This document shows positions 39,101-46,445 of a stretch of 64,000 bases of DNA, piece by piece. Position 1 is the first letter of the stretch, and each line of letters begins with the position of its first letter. The notes beneath the pieces are model-generated. The model was not told the DNA's origin and ran no database searches. It was given only the letters and a program-made list of their open reading frames with translations. A program made the position numbers and the translations under genes. Source of the stretch: Tyto alba (lineage: Eukaryota; Chordata; Aves; Strigiformes; Tytonidae); NCBI RefSeq assembly GCF_018691265.1, contig NW_024881330.1, forward strand, positions 19,984,886-20,048,885, read 5' to 3'.

Positions 39101-41915
39101 TAGCAATGGTAGTTGGAATTTACTTCCCTTTGCTTTGTCAAACTGCAGATACTTTGTTGCCTGTTTGTGTCATTTCACTGCAGTGAGTTAAGTTACTTCA
39201 GGGTTTTTTTTTTTTCCTATTCCCCTCACTTCATGTTTGTCTGTGACAAAAAATTGAATTTAGTTTTATAGTTGAGAGGGATATGAGATCAAAAATATAT
39301 AGGAGAGAAGACTGTATAAAGACTATATAGATAGTCTAGCTAGTCAAATGGGGTAATAATTGATCTGTTACAGAGTATTCACTTGACACTGATAATCATC
39401 AAGAAGGAAATCACTCAGGTGCAGAAAAATGCTTAAGCGAGATCATGTAAAATGGTGGGAAATTGACCTCTTGTGCAACTCAGCATAGCCAGCTGGCCTT
39501 TTGGTCATGTGTAGCCCTTAGCTCATATTTGTTACCTTAGTCTGAAAGCTGATGGAAGAATGAGTGTTACAAATGTCCTGTATAAGCCAACCACCAGCAG
39601 GAAGCTGAAGGAGTTGGCTGGAAAGCCAGAGGAAACACCATCAGAAGGAATTATTCCTGGACAAGAGTGCTTGTTTCATTAAGAATTTTCCTTTTTCTGT
39701 TCTCTCTTACTGTCTGCTTGAAATTCCACAGTGTATCTGTCACATCTATACCAAATTCTGTCTCATGGCTCTTGTTCCTGAAACTTCCGGGTGAAGTTTA
39801 TTGCTAAATGAGCTACTGAGACACTTTCCTGGACTAATTAGACTAAACTTTTGTGACTACTTGCAGGATATAAATAAAAATAAAAGCAAAACAATTGTTC
39901 TTGTTATAATGATGGGTTGCTGGTTTATGTTGTGTTGAGATTACAACTGAATTTTCCGAAGAATGTTCATGGAGGCAAGGTTTAATAGGAATGTATGAAG
40001 ATTGGGCAGGTCAAGCTTTAAGTGCAAGATGTAGTTCAGAATTACTAAGCATATACTTTTAGGACATGAAATTCTTATTTACGATGTCCCAGCATAAAAC
40101 AGTGAGGGGGTGGGAGATGTGCAGCAGTGCATGTATGTAAGCTTTAAAGTCATCTGTGCCAAACTTCGTGTTGATTTAACTTGTATTCCATAGTCTCTAG
40201 TCATGTCTACCAATATTAGTGGGATTCTATTTCACCTTTTGATTACATCTGTTATCTTTTAGTATGTTGGCAGATAAACTAAATATGACTCCTGAAGAAG
40301 CAGAAAGATGGATTGTCAATCTAATTCGAAATGCACGATTAGATGCCAAACTGGATTCAAAGCTGGTAAGACTGTACAGATGTATCTAAGTGATGTTGTT
40401 GAATTTTTCATTAAATTTCTTTTTAACTTATTCAGAAATAGCAAATTCTATTTTCTGCTCTTTTTTTTTTTGTTTAGTCCAATATGTATAGTGAACTTCA
40501 TTTATAATTCTTTGATCCTGTGTATGAGATGATTTGTGAAAGCTCTGAGTGTAGAGCATTAAAGGCGTAATCCTTCTGAGTGACTGTTACATTTGCTGTA
40601 TCTTTCCTGTGTTTTAGGGCCATGTAGTCATGGGCAACAATGCAGTCTCACCTTATCAACAAGTGATTGAAAAGACCAAAAGCCTCTCTTTTCGTAGCCA
40701 AATGTTGGCTATGAACATTGAGAAGAAATTGAATCAAAGTGGTAGATCTGAGGTTGGTATATGTTGTATTTTTCTGAATTCCTCCTTTTTTTTTTTTTTG
40801 AGAGATACATTTCAATATAATCCTTAATCTGTTCTTTAATTCATCAGATGTACCTACTTCTAGTTCTGGCATATTAAATTGAAAAGTCGTATTTTCTTGT
40901 AGTGAGCATTAGATGGTGATTCTTGTTTCCTTCTTGCTCCACTTCTCATCCCTAGGTAATTTTTTTTTGTGTAACTAGGTGTGTTTCTGTCATCATTTGA
41001 TTCTAATTCCTTTAAATGGTCTCCTCCTCCACCTGAAAAGAGATAGTTTTGAAGGGTAACATTTATAAAAGTAGCTGTATTTCTTTTTTCAAGTGGGTTG
41101 TACTTGAAAGGTATCTGTAGTTGCACATATAGTACTGAGAGAAGAATGAATGATGCTTAACACTGGAACACGAAGGGGGAGTTGTGCAAAACCCTGTTAA
41201 ACCCATTTCATGAAATACTAGAGAATATAATTAGGTCAGCCAAAGGTTTAAGTAGGACCAGTGAAAATAAGGAAGTCATCAAGATCATCTAGTTTTGCCT
41301 CTGCTCACTTTACAATATGGGAAGCTTTGTGAGGGAGGAGAACAGTGTAAGGTGGATGACTGAGGTCTACTAAGGACTGAGATGTACATACTTAAAGCAT
41401 AAAAAAAAAAAAAAAACGCAAACCATGCATTAAAAGAACTTACAAAATATTAAAAGTATTACTGGGCTTCCTCACTGCTTGGCTGAAATACTGATGGAAG
41501 CTGGACAAGCAATGGTGGATTAGTTTATTCCATTAAAGGAAAGTCATGTGAAGCTTAACGTGATAATATTTTCTTTTAAAAATATAGCTGCCAAATTATT
41601 TTTATATTTAGTATGGAATATTCTAGAAATTTTCCATTTTGAAACTACTAGCTTGGGGGACTCAGGCTCTACAACTTAATTACAGCATGTATTTCTGCTA
41701 TATCAGTACTTGCTTTAAACTTATAGGGTATCATTCACTAATTAACAGTATTGCCACCTGTTAGCCATTTATCACTCTTGTAAACTTTTTTTAATCGTAT
41801 CTCATAAATTTCAGTAACCAACCCGTAGTATAGTAATTTATTTTCTACTGATTCTTTTTATTTATTTGTTTTTTAGGCACCCAACTGGGCTACTCAAGAC
41901 TCTGGCTTCTACTGA
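15098..41915 (+). CDS. EIF3E: Eukaryotic translation initiation factor 3 subunit E (eIF3e, INT6), 13 exons
   Basis: eIF3e is a subunit of the eIF3 complex, which loads mRNA and the 43S pre-initiation complex onto the ribosome in the cytoplasm. It belongs to the PCI-MPN octameric core and takes part in the contact with eIF4G. Joined exons are 15098-15187, 16953-17067, 22130-22247, 25926-25968, 26431-26535, 28598-28723, 30208-30332, 31308-31434, 33555-33656, 34673-34782, 40263-40365, 40618-40752 and 41877-41915. They total 1338 nt, or 445 residues plus TGA, the same length as mammalian eIF3e. The protein starts [17 protein letters not shown] and ends [12 protein letters not shown]. Residues 1-220 are helical repeats and about 221-398 form the PCI domain. 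The start is chosen by homology and by its TISU-like context. The locus is also the Int6 site of mouse mammary tumour virus insertion. I see no defect. Confidence 0.98.
15188..16952 (+). other. EIF3E: EIF3E intron 1 (1765 bp, phase 0)
   Basis: The first 370 bp belong to the CpG island and the rest is AT-rich. A 10-bp-arm inverted repeat lies at 16627-16650. I see no mobile element and no small RNA gene. Confidence 0.9.
16627..16650. repeat. Inverted repeat, 10-bp arms, 4-base loop
   Basis: Arms GAATAGTAAT (16627-16636) and ATTACTATTC (16641-16650) are perfect complements around AGGA. A second, shorter inverted pair (TGTTA/TAACA) follows within 15 bp. It lies in intron 1, about 300 bp before exon 2. 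Function unknown. Confidence 0.75.
16953..17067 (+). CDS. EIF3E: EIF3E coding exon 2
   Basis: Encodes residues 31-68 ([10 protein letters not shown] through DEIPH) plus one base of codon 69. The acceptor is TTTCAG and the donor GTAAGC. It is part of the N-terminal helical repeat region. Confidence 0.97.
17740..17830. repeat. T/G-rich low-complexity tract
   Basis: Long runs of T with interspersed G, of the TTTTTGTTTG type. It is a simple repeat and has no coding meaning despite open frames on both strands. Confidence 0.75.
18109..18113. repeat. Target-site duplication GTTTT, left copy (LTR A)
   Basis: It matches 19106-19110 exactly. Together they bracket an element with TG...CA ends. A chance match is possible in T-rich DNA, but the same arrangement is seen at copy B with a different 5-mer. 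Confidence 0.75.
18114..19105 (-). mobile_element. Solo LTR, ERVL-like avian family (copy A)
   Basis: This 992-bp element starts with TG and ends with CA on the + strand. It is flanked by a perfect 5-bp target-site duplication, GTTTT, at 18109-18113 and 19106-19110. Five-base duplications are usual for ERVL-type retroviruses. LTR orientation is minus: read on that strand it has a TATTTAAG-like TATA region (complement near 18950) and an AATAAA (complement at 18298-18303). It is clearly related to copy B and contains tandem CACGGG/CTCC-type minirepeats as known for avian LTRs. No internal viral genes adjoin it. Family name not assigned. Confidence 0.85.
19106..19110. repeat. Target-site duplication GTTTT, right copy (LTR A)
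   Basis: Partner of 18109-18113. Confidence 0.75.
20000..20004. repeat. Target-site duplication GTACT, left copy (LTR B)
   Basis: It matches 21013-21017 exactly and directly abuts the TG end of the LTR. Confidence 0.8.
20005..21012 (-). mobile_element. Solo LTR, ERVL-like avian family (copy B)
   Basis: This 1008-bp element has TG...CA ends and a perfect 5-bp target-site duplication, GTACT, at 20000-20004 and 21013-21017. It aligns with copy A along its whole length in the same (minus) orientation. Shared blocks include CAGTCCTCCACAAACTTT and the CTTCTTAAATAC block near 20850. The duplications of A and B differ, so these are two independent insertions rather than the two ends of one provirus. 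The 894 bp between them do not look retroviral. Several long open frames across this element are not genes. Confidence 0.85.
21013..21017. repeat. Target-site duplication GTACT, right copy (LTR B)
   Basis: Partner of 20000-20004; directly abuts the CA end. Confidence 0.8.
21731..21821. repeat. Short duplicated segment, copy 1 (intron 2)
   Basis: Blocks 21731-21767 and 21791-21821 recur in the same order and orientation at 23002-23038 and 23039-23069. I count one mismatch in the first block and two in the second. Copy 1 has 23 extra bases between the blocks. The pair brackets exon 3. Confidence 0.85.
22130..22247 (+). CDS. EIF3E: EIF3E coding exon 3
   Basis: Encodes codon 69 (Ala, split 1/2) to two bases of codon 108. 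It includes [14 protein letters not shown] and [14 protein letters not shown]. The acceptor is TTTAG and the donor GTAACT. Length 118 nt, so skipping would shift the frame. Confidence 0.97.
22248..25925 (+). other. EIF3E: EIF3E intron 3 (3678 bp, phase 2)
   Basis: AT-rich, with a pyrimidine-rich stretch at about 22745-22800 and the second copy of the short duplication at 23002-23069. No CR1, LTR or RNA gene was recognised. Confidence 0.9.
23002..23069. repeat. Short duplicated segment, copy 2 (intron 3)
   Basis: The two blocks of copy 1 are directly joined here. The similarity stops sharply on both sides. Confidence 0.85.
25926..25968 (+). CDS. EIF3E: EIF3E coding exon 4
   Basis: A 43-nt exon encoding the end of codon 108 to residue 122 ([15 protein letters not shown]). 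The acceptor is TTATAG and the donor GTAAGT. It is the smallest internal exon and is too short to detect as an open frame. Skipping would shift the frame. Confidence 0.97.
25969..26430 (+). other. EIF3E: EIF3E intron 4 (462 bp, phase 0)
   Basis: Short AT-rich intron. Nothing else recognised. Confidence 0.9.
26431..26535 (+). CDS. EIF3E: EIF3E coding exon 5
   Basis: Encodes residues 123-157 ([18 protein letters not shown] through FFRVL), TPR-like helices of the N-terminal half. The acceptor TTTTTCAG is strong and the donor is GTAAGT. Confidence 0.97.
26536..28597 (+). other. EIF3E: EIF3E intron 5 (2062 bp, phase 0)
   Basis: Contains A-runs near 26855 and 28550 and a T-run at about 28303-28328. 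No mobile element or RNA gene recognised. Confidence 0.9.
28598..28723 (+). CDS. EIF3E: EIF3E coding exon 6
   Basis: Encodes residues 158-199 ([15 protein letters not shown] through LKETIDNN). In phase at both ends; donor GTAAGT. Confidence 0.97.
28724..30207 (+). other. EIF3E: EIF3E intron 6 (1484 bp, phase 0)
   Basis: AT-rich, no repeat family or RNA gene recognised. Confidence 0.9.
30208..30332 (+). CDS. EIF3E: EIF3E coding exon 7
   Basis: Encodes residues 200-240 ([18 protein letters not shown] through LFLYQP) and two bases of codon 241 (Gln). The PCI domain begins in this exon, at about residue 221. Confidence 0.97.
30333..31307 (+). other. EIF3E: EIF3E intron 7 (975 bp, phase 2)
   Basis: Nothing beyond unique AT-rich sequence recognised. 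Confidence 0.9.
31308..31434 (+). CDS. EIF3E: EIF3E coding exon 8
   Basis: Encodes codon 241 to residue 283 ([17 protein letters not shown] through LVKVIQQ), part of the PCI domain. It includes a basic stretch, [11 protein letters not shown]. Donor GTAAGG. Confidence 0.97.
31435..33554 (+). other. EIF3E: EIF3E intron 8 (2120 bp, phase 0)
   Basis: A long A-run lies at about 32780-32800. No other repeat or RNA gene recognised. Confidence 0.9.
33555..33656 (+). CDS. EIF3E: EIF3E coding exon 9
   Basis: Encodes residues 284-317 ([17 protein letters not shown] through RECET), in the PCI domain. Phase 0 at both ends; donor GTAAGG. Confidence 0.97.
33657..34672 (+). other. EIF3E: EIF3E intron 9 (1016 bp, phase 0)
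   Basis: Unique sequence with a short G/T-rich stretch near 33790-33830. Confidence 0.9.
34673..34782 (+). CDS. EIF3E: EIF3E coding exon 10
   Basis: Encodes residues 318-353 ([18 protein letters not shown] through HQCISI) and two bases of codon 354. That codon reads Gly here; from memory, mammals have Asn. PCI domain, leading into the winged-helix part. Confidence 0.96.
34783..40262 (+). other. EIF3E: EIF3E intron 10 (5480 bp, phase 2)
   Basis: The longest intron. It holds an A-run at 38390-38408, one CR1 fragment (about 38575-38830, minus) and a 99-codon open frame of unknown meaning at 37845-38144. No RNA gene recognised. Confidence 0.9.
38575..38830 (-). mobile_element. CR1 LINE fragment, 3' end, antisense to EIF3E
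   Basis: The + strand reads GAAGGCACCTCTGGAAGTCA at the left, the complement of a CR1 3' end. It continues with diverged CR1 3' UTR-like sequence (CTCCAAGGATAGAGGTTCCA). 5'-truncated and old. The right boundary is approximate. Confidence 0.7.
40263..40365 (+). CDS. EIF3E: EIF3E coding exon 11
   Basis: Encodes codon 354 to residue 388 ([18 protein letters not shown] through KLDSKL). This is the winged-helix core of the PCI domain. Donor GTAAGA. Confidence 0.97.
40366..40617 (+). other. EIF3E: EIF3E intron 11 (252 bp, phase 0)
   Basis: The shortest intron; nothing else recognised. Confidence 0.9.
40618..40752 (+). CDS. EIF3E: EIF3E coding exon 12
   Basis: Encodes residues 389-433 ([16 protein letters not shown] through NQSGRSE), the end of the PCI domain and the following helix. 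The donor is GAG|GTTGGT, the weakest of the gene because +3 is T and +5 is G within a non-consensus context. Reading through would add about 25 residues before a stop at about 40825. Confidence 0.97.
40753..41876 (+). other. EIF3E: EIF3E intron 12 (1124 bp, phase 0)
   Basis: Contains A-run at about 41401-41416. No mobile element recognised. The acceptor is TTTTTTAG. Confidence 0.9.
41877..41915 (+). CDS. EIF3E: EIF3E coding exon 13 (terminal)
   Basis: Encodes residues 434-445 ([12 protein letters not shown]) and the TGA at 41913-41915. This C-terminal peptide is conserved in vertebrate eIF3e. The 3' UTR of about 130 nt follows. Confidence 0.97.
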   Translation, partial: APNWATQDSGFY

Positions 41916-42050
41916 AATACTTCTGTAGAGGGGGGGGAAATCAGTTTTCATTTGACTAAAAACCACATAAATATGTAACTTTTTTGAGAAGAGGTAATTA
42001 TGTGTTCCATCTAACATTATTTGAATAAAATTGGCTAATTTTAACACTGT
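41916..42050 (+). other. EIF3E: EIF3E 3' UTR
   Basis: A short 3' UTR from the stop codon to the inferred cleavage site about 20 nt after the AATAAA at 42024. It holds a G-run at 41931-41937. The end is inferred. Confidence 0.75.
42024..42029 (+). terminator. EIF3E: EIF3E poly(A) signal AATAAA
   Basis: The first canonical AATAAA after the stop codon, 109 nt downstream of it. A T/G-rich stretch (CACTGTGTTT, about 42045) follows, as expected for the downstream element. Confidence 0.85.
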
Positions 42051-43157
42051 GTTTATCTATAACTTACTTAGATGCTTAATTATGTTGAACAGGAGCTTTT
42101 TAGCATAATAGTGTTCTGAAACATTTTGGATCACAGTTCGCAAAATTTAAAATGTCAGTTCTGTTAGATTTCTTTGTACAGAAGGATGCTATTGCTCTCA
42201 GAGCTGTCTGAGTTTGGAAGCAAGGAATTACAGTTAGTTAGAATCTATTGCAAATGTCACACAAAACACTAAAAGCGGGTGGTGCAAACAAATGGTTCCC
42301 CACTGAACATTTGGTCAAACCAAAATCTTTTTCGGCATTTACATGTTTGTTTGTCACAGAAGAAGTTTGGTAGAGTGAAGGCATATGTAGTCTACACTTT
42401 TTATAAAACCTAATATGATTTACATGCAGAATAATTTGGGTAGACCTGTGTGTTCATGCTTCAGAATTTTTCGTAATCTAAATCTCATTTTTAATCTTGC
42501 CTAGTCTTGGAAACTTTCTGGAGTAGAGCTTTTTGTTTCAGGGGGTTAAAAGTCTTTCAAATGGTCTGGCTAATGAGCTGGGTATAGTTTAAAGCTTTTA
42601 TGTTGAAATCTGAAGTTCTTTAAGATTCACAATGCAAACATGAAGCAACATAACCCTGTATTGTTCAACTATTGTAATTTGAAGGGGTTTTCTAAGTTTC
42701 TGGGTTTCTCAGCTGATGTTTCACACTTCCCTGCGTTTCCTTAGCACTTTGTACTGCAGAATGTATCTTAGCACCTCTAAGCCAGAAAATCCAGGATCCT
42801 TTTTAGGGTTTTGTGAAGTATAGTGACTGATCAGTGAGGTGAATGTGAATATTGGAAAGGAGACACTATCTCTGCATACAGTTTTGCATTTAAGGTTGAG
42901 GGGAAAATTTAATGACTCATCTTCACCTTATTCCAACTTTGTACCTTTTTCCCTCTTTGCTGTGAAAGTTCTGGAACTCAACTACGTGTGGAAAGTTGTT
43001 CTGACTTGCCAACCCTCTTTACTGCTTGCAACTGCATGTTGACTGTAAAACAGCAACAGAAACTGATTTGTCCATGAAGATGGCAGGTGTCTGTCTTTAA
43101 AACTGATTTTCAAGGCAGGCTTTTATTTTTTCTTGACCCTGTCTAATCCTGTACTAT
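42051..43157. other. Downstream intergenic region
   Basis: AT-rich with no recognised gene or repeat. Confidence 0.7.
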
Positions 43158-44015
43158 ACCAAACTAGGGAGAGAGCTGCCCATATGCCAGAGGGCAGGGC
43201 TGCAATTCAGGGAGACTGCAGCAGGCTGAAGGAATTGGCTCATTGGAACATCTTGAAGTTCAGTGAAGCCAAGTGTCAAGTCCTGCATGTAGGATGGAGT
43301 AGCCTGATGTAGCAGTGGACGTGGGGGGCATGAAGTAAATGGAAAGCAACTCTTCAGAGAAGAACTTGGGGATATGGTGGGCAGGAAGGTGGAGACAAGT
43401 CAGTAGGTGCCCTTGTGCAAAGCTATGCCTATAGCAGAACCAGTGTCCTGTCTGGGCTGTGTTAGCAAAGAGCAGAACCAGCAGGTTTATGGAAATTAAT
43501 TATTCCCCTTGCAAGAGCACTGCTGGAGTACTGTGACCAACTTTGGGCTTCCTAATGCAAGGCAGATACTGATCCTCTGGTACAAGTCTAGTGGAGAGAT
43601 ACCAAACTGTTGAGGGGGTAAGAGCATGTGACATACAAGAAGAAACTGAGAGACCTGCATGATGTTCAGCCTTAAGAAAAGGTTTTATTGCTGTCTTCAG
43701 TCCCTTCACTGAGAAGATTCACAGCAAGACTGGTCTTGAAGGTTCATGGGGACAGCATGGGTGGCAATGGACACAAATTGGAACATGGGGCAATTCCAAT
43801 TATATTTAAGGGGGAATAAAAAAAGATTAATTTTTTACCATGAAGATGATCAAGTACTGGAACCAGTCACCCAGAGGTTATGGAATCTCTGCCCTTGGAG
43901 ATGCTCAACTTAATAAACACCTGACCATCCTGATAGGCTTAGACCTGCTTTGAACAGGAAGTTGGACTCTGACCTCTACAGGTCCTTTGCAGTCTAAATT
44001 ATTTTACGATTTACT
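43158..44015 (+). mobile_element. CR1 LINE, 5'-truncated, with 3' end
   Basis: CR1-like from about ACCAAACTAGGGAGAG through blocks matching the C-terminal coding part and 3' UTR, ending near CTAAATTATTTTACGATTT. Diverged, with frameshifts and small deletions, so no open frame remains. It lies on the same strand as EIF3E, about 1.1 kb past its poly(A) signal. Confidence 0.85.
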
Positions 44016-46259
44016 GTGCTATATTTATTAATAGGCATACTAGCAGCTTATTTTAAAACATACTTTAATACTGCAGAGTAATGGAAGTGTTTTCTAGCAG
44101 GTGACTGAATCAAACTTCTCATTGTGCTACAGTCTAATCCTGTAATGCTCACAGTTGTAAAAATGGGGGGAGCAGAAGGGGCAAAAATCACACTTTCATA
44201 ACTTGGAAGGTAACAGATGCAAGGCAAAGTGTTCTACCATTACATAAGGGACCACGGGAGAGTAGTTAGAACTGGGATAGGGATGTAATTAATGATTGTT
44301 TCTTTAAACCTCCTTCTTTTTCCTATGAGGCATTAGTTTTTGGTTCCTAGCACATTCAGTAGGCACTCTGATTTTGCACGCAGCTTCTTTTACACTTTCT
44401 CCTGTGGCCAGATATTCTTGCTGTTCTGTAACTCTCCTTTTGTCCAAATGCCCTGTGCTGCACAACTGTGCCTTTGAAGAACTGATCTAGCTATAATAAA
44501 TATTGCTTTTTGTGTTTAATTATGTCTTTTGTCTTATGGCTGTCAAAACAGGTGTGTTGGCCTAGCACATGGAATTTAAGAAGTGTTGGAGATAAGCAAT
44601 TAAAGGTAGATTGCTGCTGGGCTGTATACACCAATGCAAAAAGCTGGTCTACAGCACAGGGATTCACTTTATGTATAGGATTGGTTCCTATGATGGAGAT
44701 GAGGAGTCTGAATCAGAGCTGAAGTTAGCAAATTGCCTTTGGAGAGAAGTTTCCTAATGCTGAGCATGATCTTTATGCCAAGTTTCTTACTGTTCTTCAA
44801 GCTTTCTCTCAAGAGATTGACTAAATGACAAACTAGATTCATTCTGTATCGTTACAGCCCCAAAACACTCGCTTCAGAACAACCCAGATTGTGTAATAGC
44901 CATGTTCCCTGTTTGATAACACAGTCACAAAAGTAGTGTTGTGTAATAATTAAAGAATTTTTAAATGAGATAAAATTGGAATGTTTTTTTGTAAACATTA
45001 GGGAAATGGCCCACACGCAGCTTTCCTTTTGATGGGAAAAATTTACTTAAATAGTCAGAGTTTCAAAATCGTCTCACGTCAGGAGCACAATACTGTGTTA
45101 CCTTGCTTTCCCTTGTCTTTTTTTTTTTTTTTCCTGACCTTTCATTTATCAGGTGTGCATGTATCAGAAAGGTACATGTGGATTGTAGCACTGCTTAAAT
45201 TTCTGGTAGTTTCTCTGGATACTGAGTGAAACATCGCTTACATGGACAGTTTTGAGGCCTGAGAACTTTTTCCATGTATAAACCTTAAAGGAAAACTTCA
45301 GTTCAAAATTATTACCGTACCTTCTGTAAAGGTATTGTGCATCTAAATATGTTGTCATCCACTTTAACTCCTGTACCACCAAGCTACTGTACATCTCAGA
45401 GGGTCCCCCTATTAAAGAATTGAATCCAGTTCACAAAAAACCCTATACTTTTACTACATTCACATGCAGTAAGTGATCATGATTTTTTGGGGGTTGCTTT
45501 GGTTCTTTCCAGGCAACTCAAAGGATGAAGTTTATTCAGTTTACTGCAGATGTAAAACCAGTGCTTTCGTGGGTTGATTTTTATTTTTTTGGAGGGAGGT
45601 GGTAGGTGAGGAGCGTCTTGGTTTTGCACTAGCATTTGAACCCTGGTGCAGTGATCCCTGAACCCACTGATTTAAGTACAGTCAGGTGAGTATCAGAACA
45701 AGAGTTCAAAATGAGAGTTGATGTCCCTTTCCAGAACAGACATTTGCTAGTCAGGTCACTAAAATAGAAATCATTTTTATGATGTAAAATTTAGGAGCAA
45801 ACTCTATTCACTGGTGATGTCTCAGGAACCTGCAAGTATGTTTTAAGTAATGTTTCCAATTTTCTAAAATTCTGATTTCAGATGAAAGGGGTTTTTAAAC
45901 AAATTATTTGTATTACTTCTGTCAGTTACGCAATGTCTCTGTCTAGGAGAAGTCGAAAAAGTTCATCTATGTTGCTCTTTAAAATAAAAACCAAACCATA
46001 AAGATGATTATATGGTTGGAGAGGAGTGCATGTGTTCTCAAGCCCATCTGCTGTTACTCAGCTACAGTAATGTTGCTAAAATCTTAAGTTGCATACATCG
46101 CTCCTGGTTTTGATGGGTGAAAGGGAAATGCCTCATTCAAACTTGGTATCCTGGAGGCCGTGATGGGCTTTAGGGCCAGGAGACTCTTGGTGAAGTAAAG
46201 CTGCTGTGTACTTTCAGTGGCACAGTAATAATTTAGTCCCATAATTTTCTTCCATCTGT

Positions 46260-46445
46260 GCCAGCGCTGCTGTTCAGAGAGGACAGCTTTGTTGAACCTG
46301 AGTCTTGAAGTGGGAGCCCTCCCGTGGGATGCGCGTGTCGGCTCTGTGACAGCGCTCTGCCCTGCCGCTGCTCGCCAAACGGCTTTTCCACGTGGCTGCG
46401 TGTGGGTTTGGCAGAGCTGGTGGTAACACACGGTCTTCCTCGCAC
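46260..46445. promoter_or_regulatory. Small CpG-rich patch
   Basis: This stretch holds a cluster of CpG dinucleotides and GC-rich words (GATGCGCGTGTCGG, CTGCCGCTGCTCGCC) inside otherwise AT-rich, CpG-poor DNA. It is about 4.3 kb downstream of EIF3E. It may be an enhancer or a non-coding RNA promoter. The overlapping minus-strand frame of 115 codons has no recognisable domain. Confidence 0.35.
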
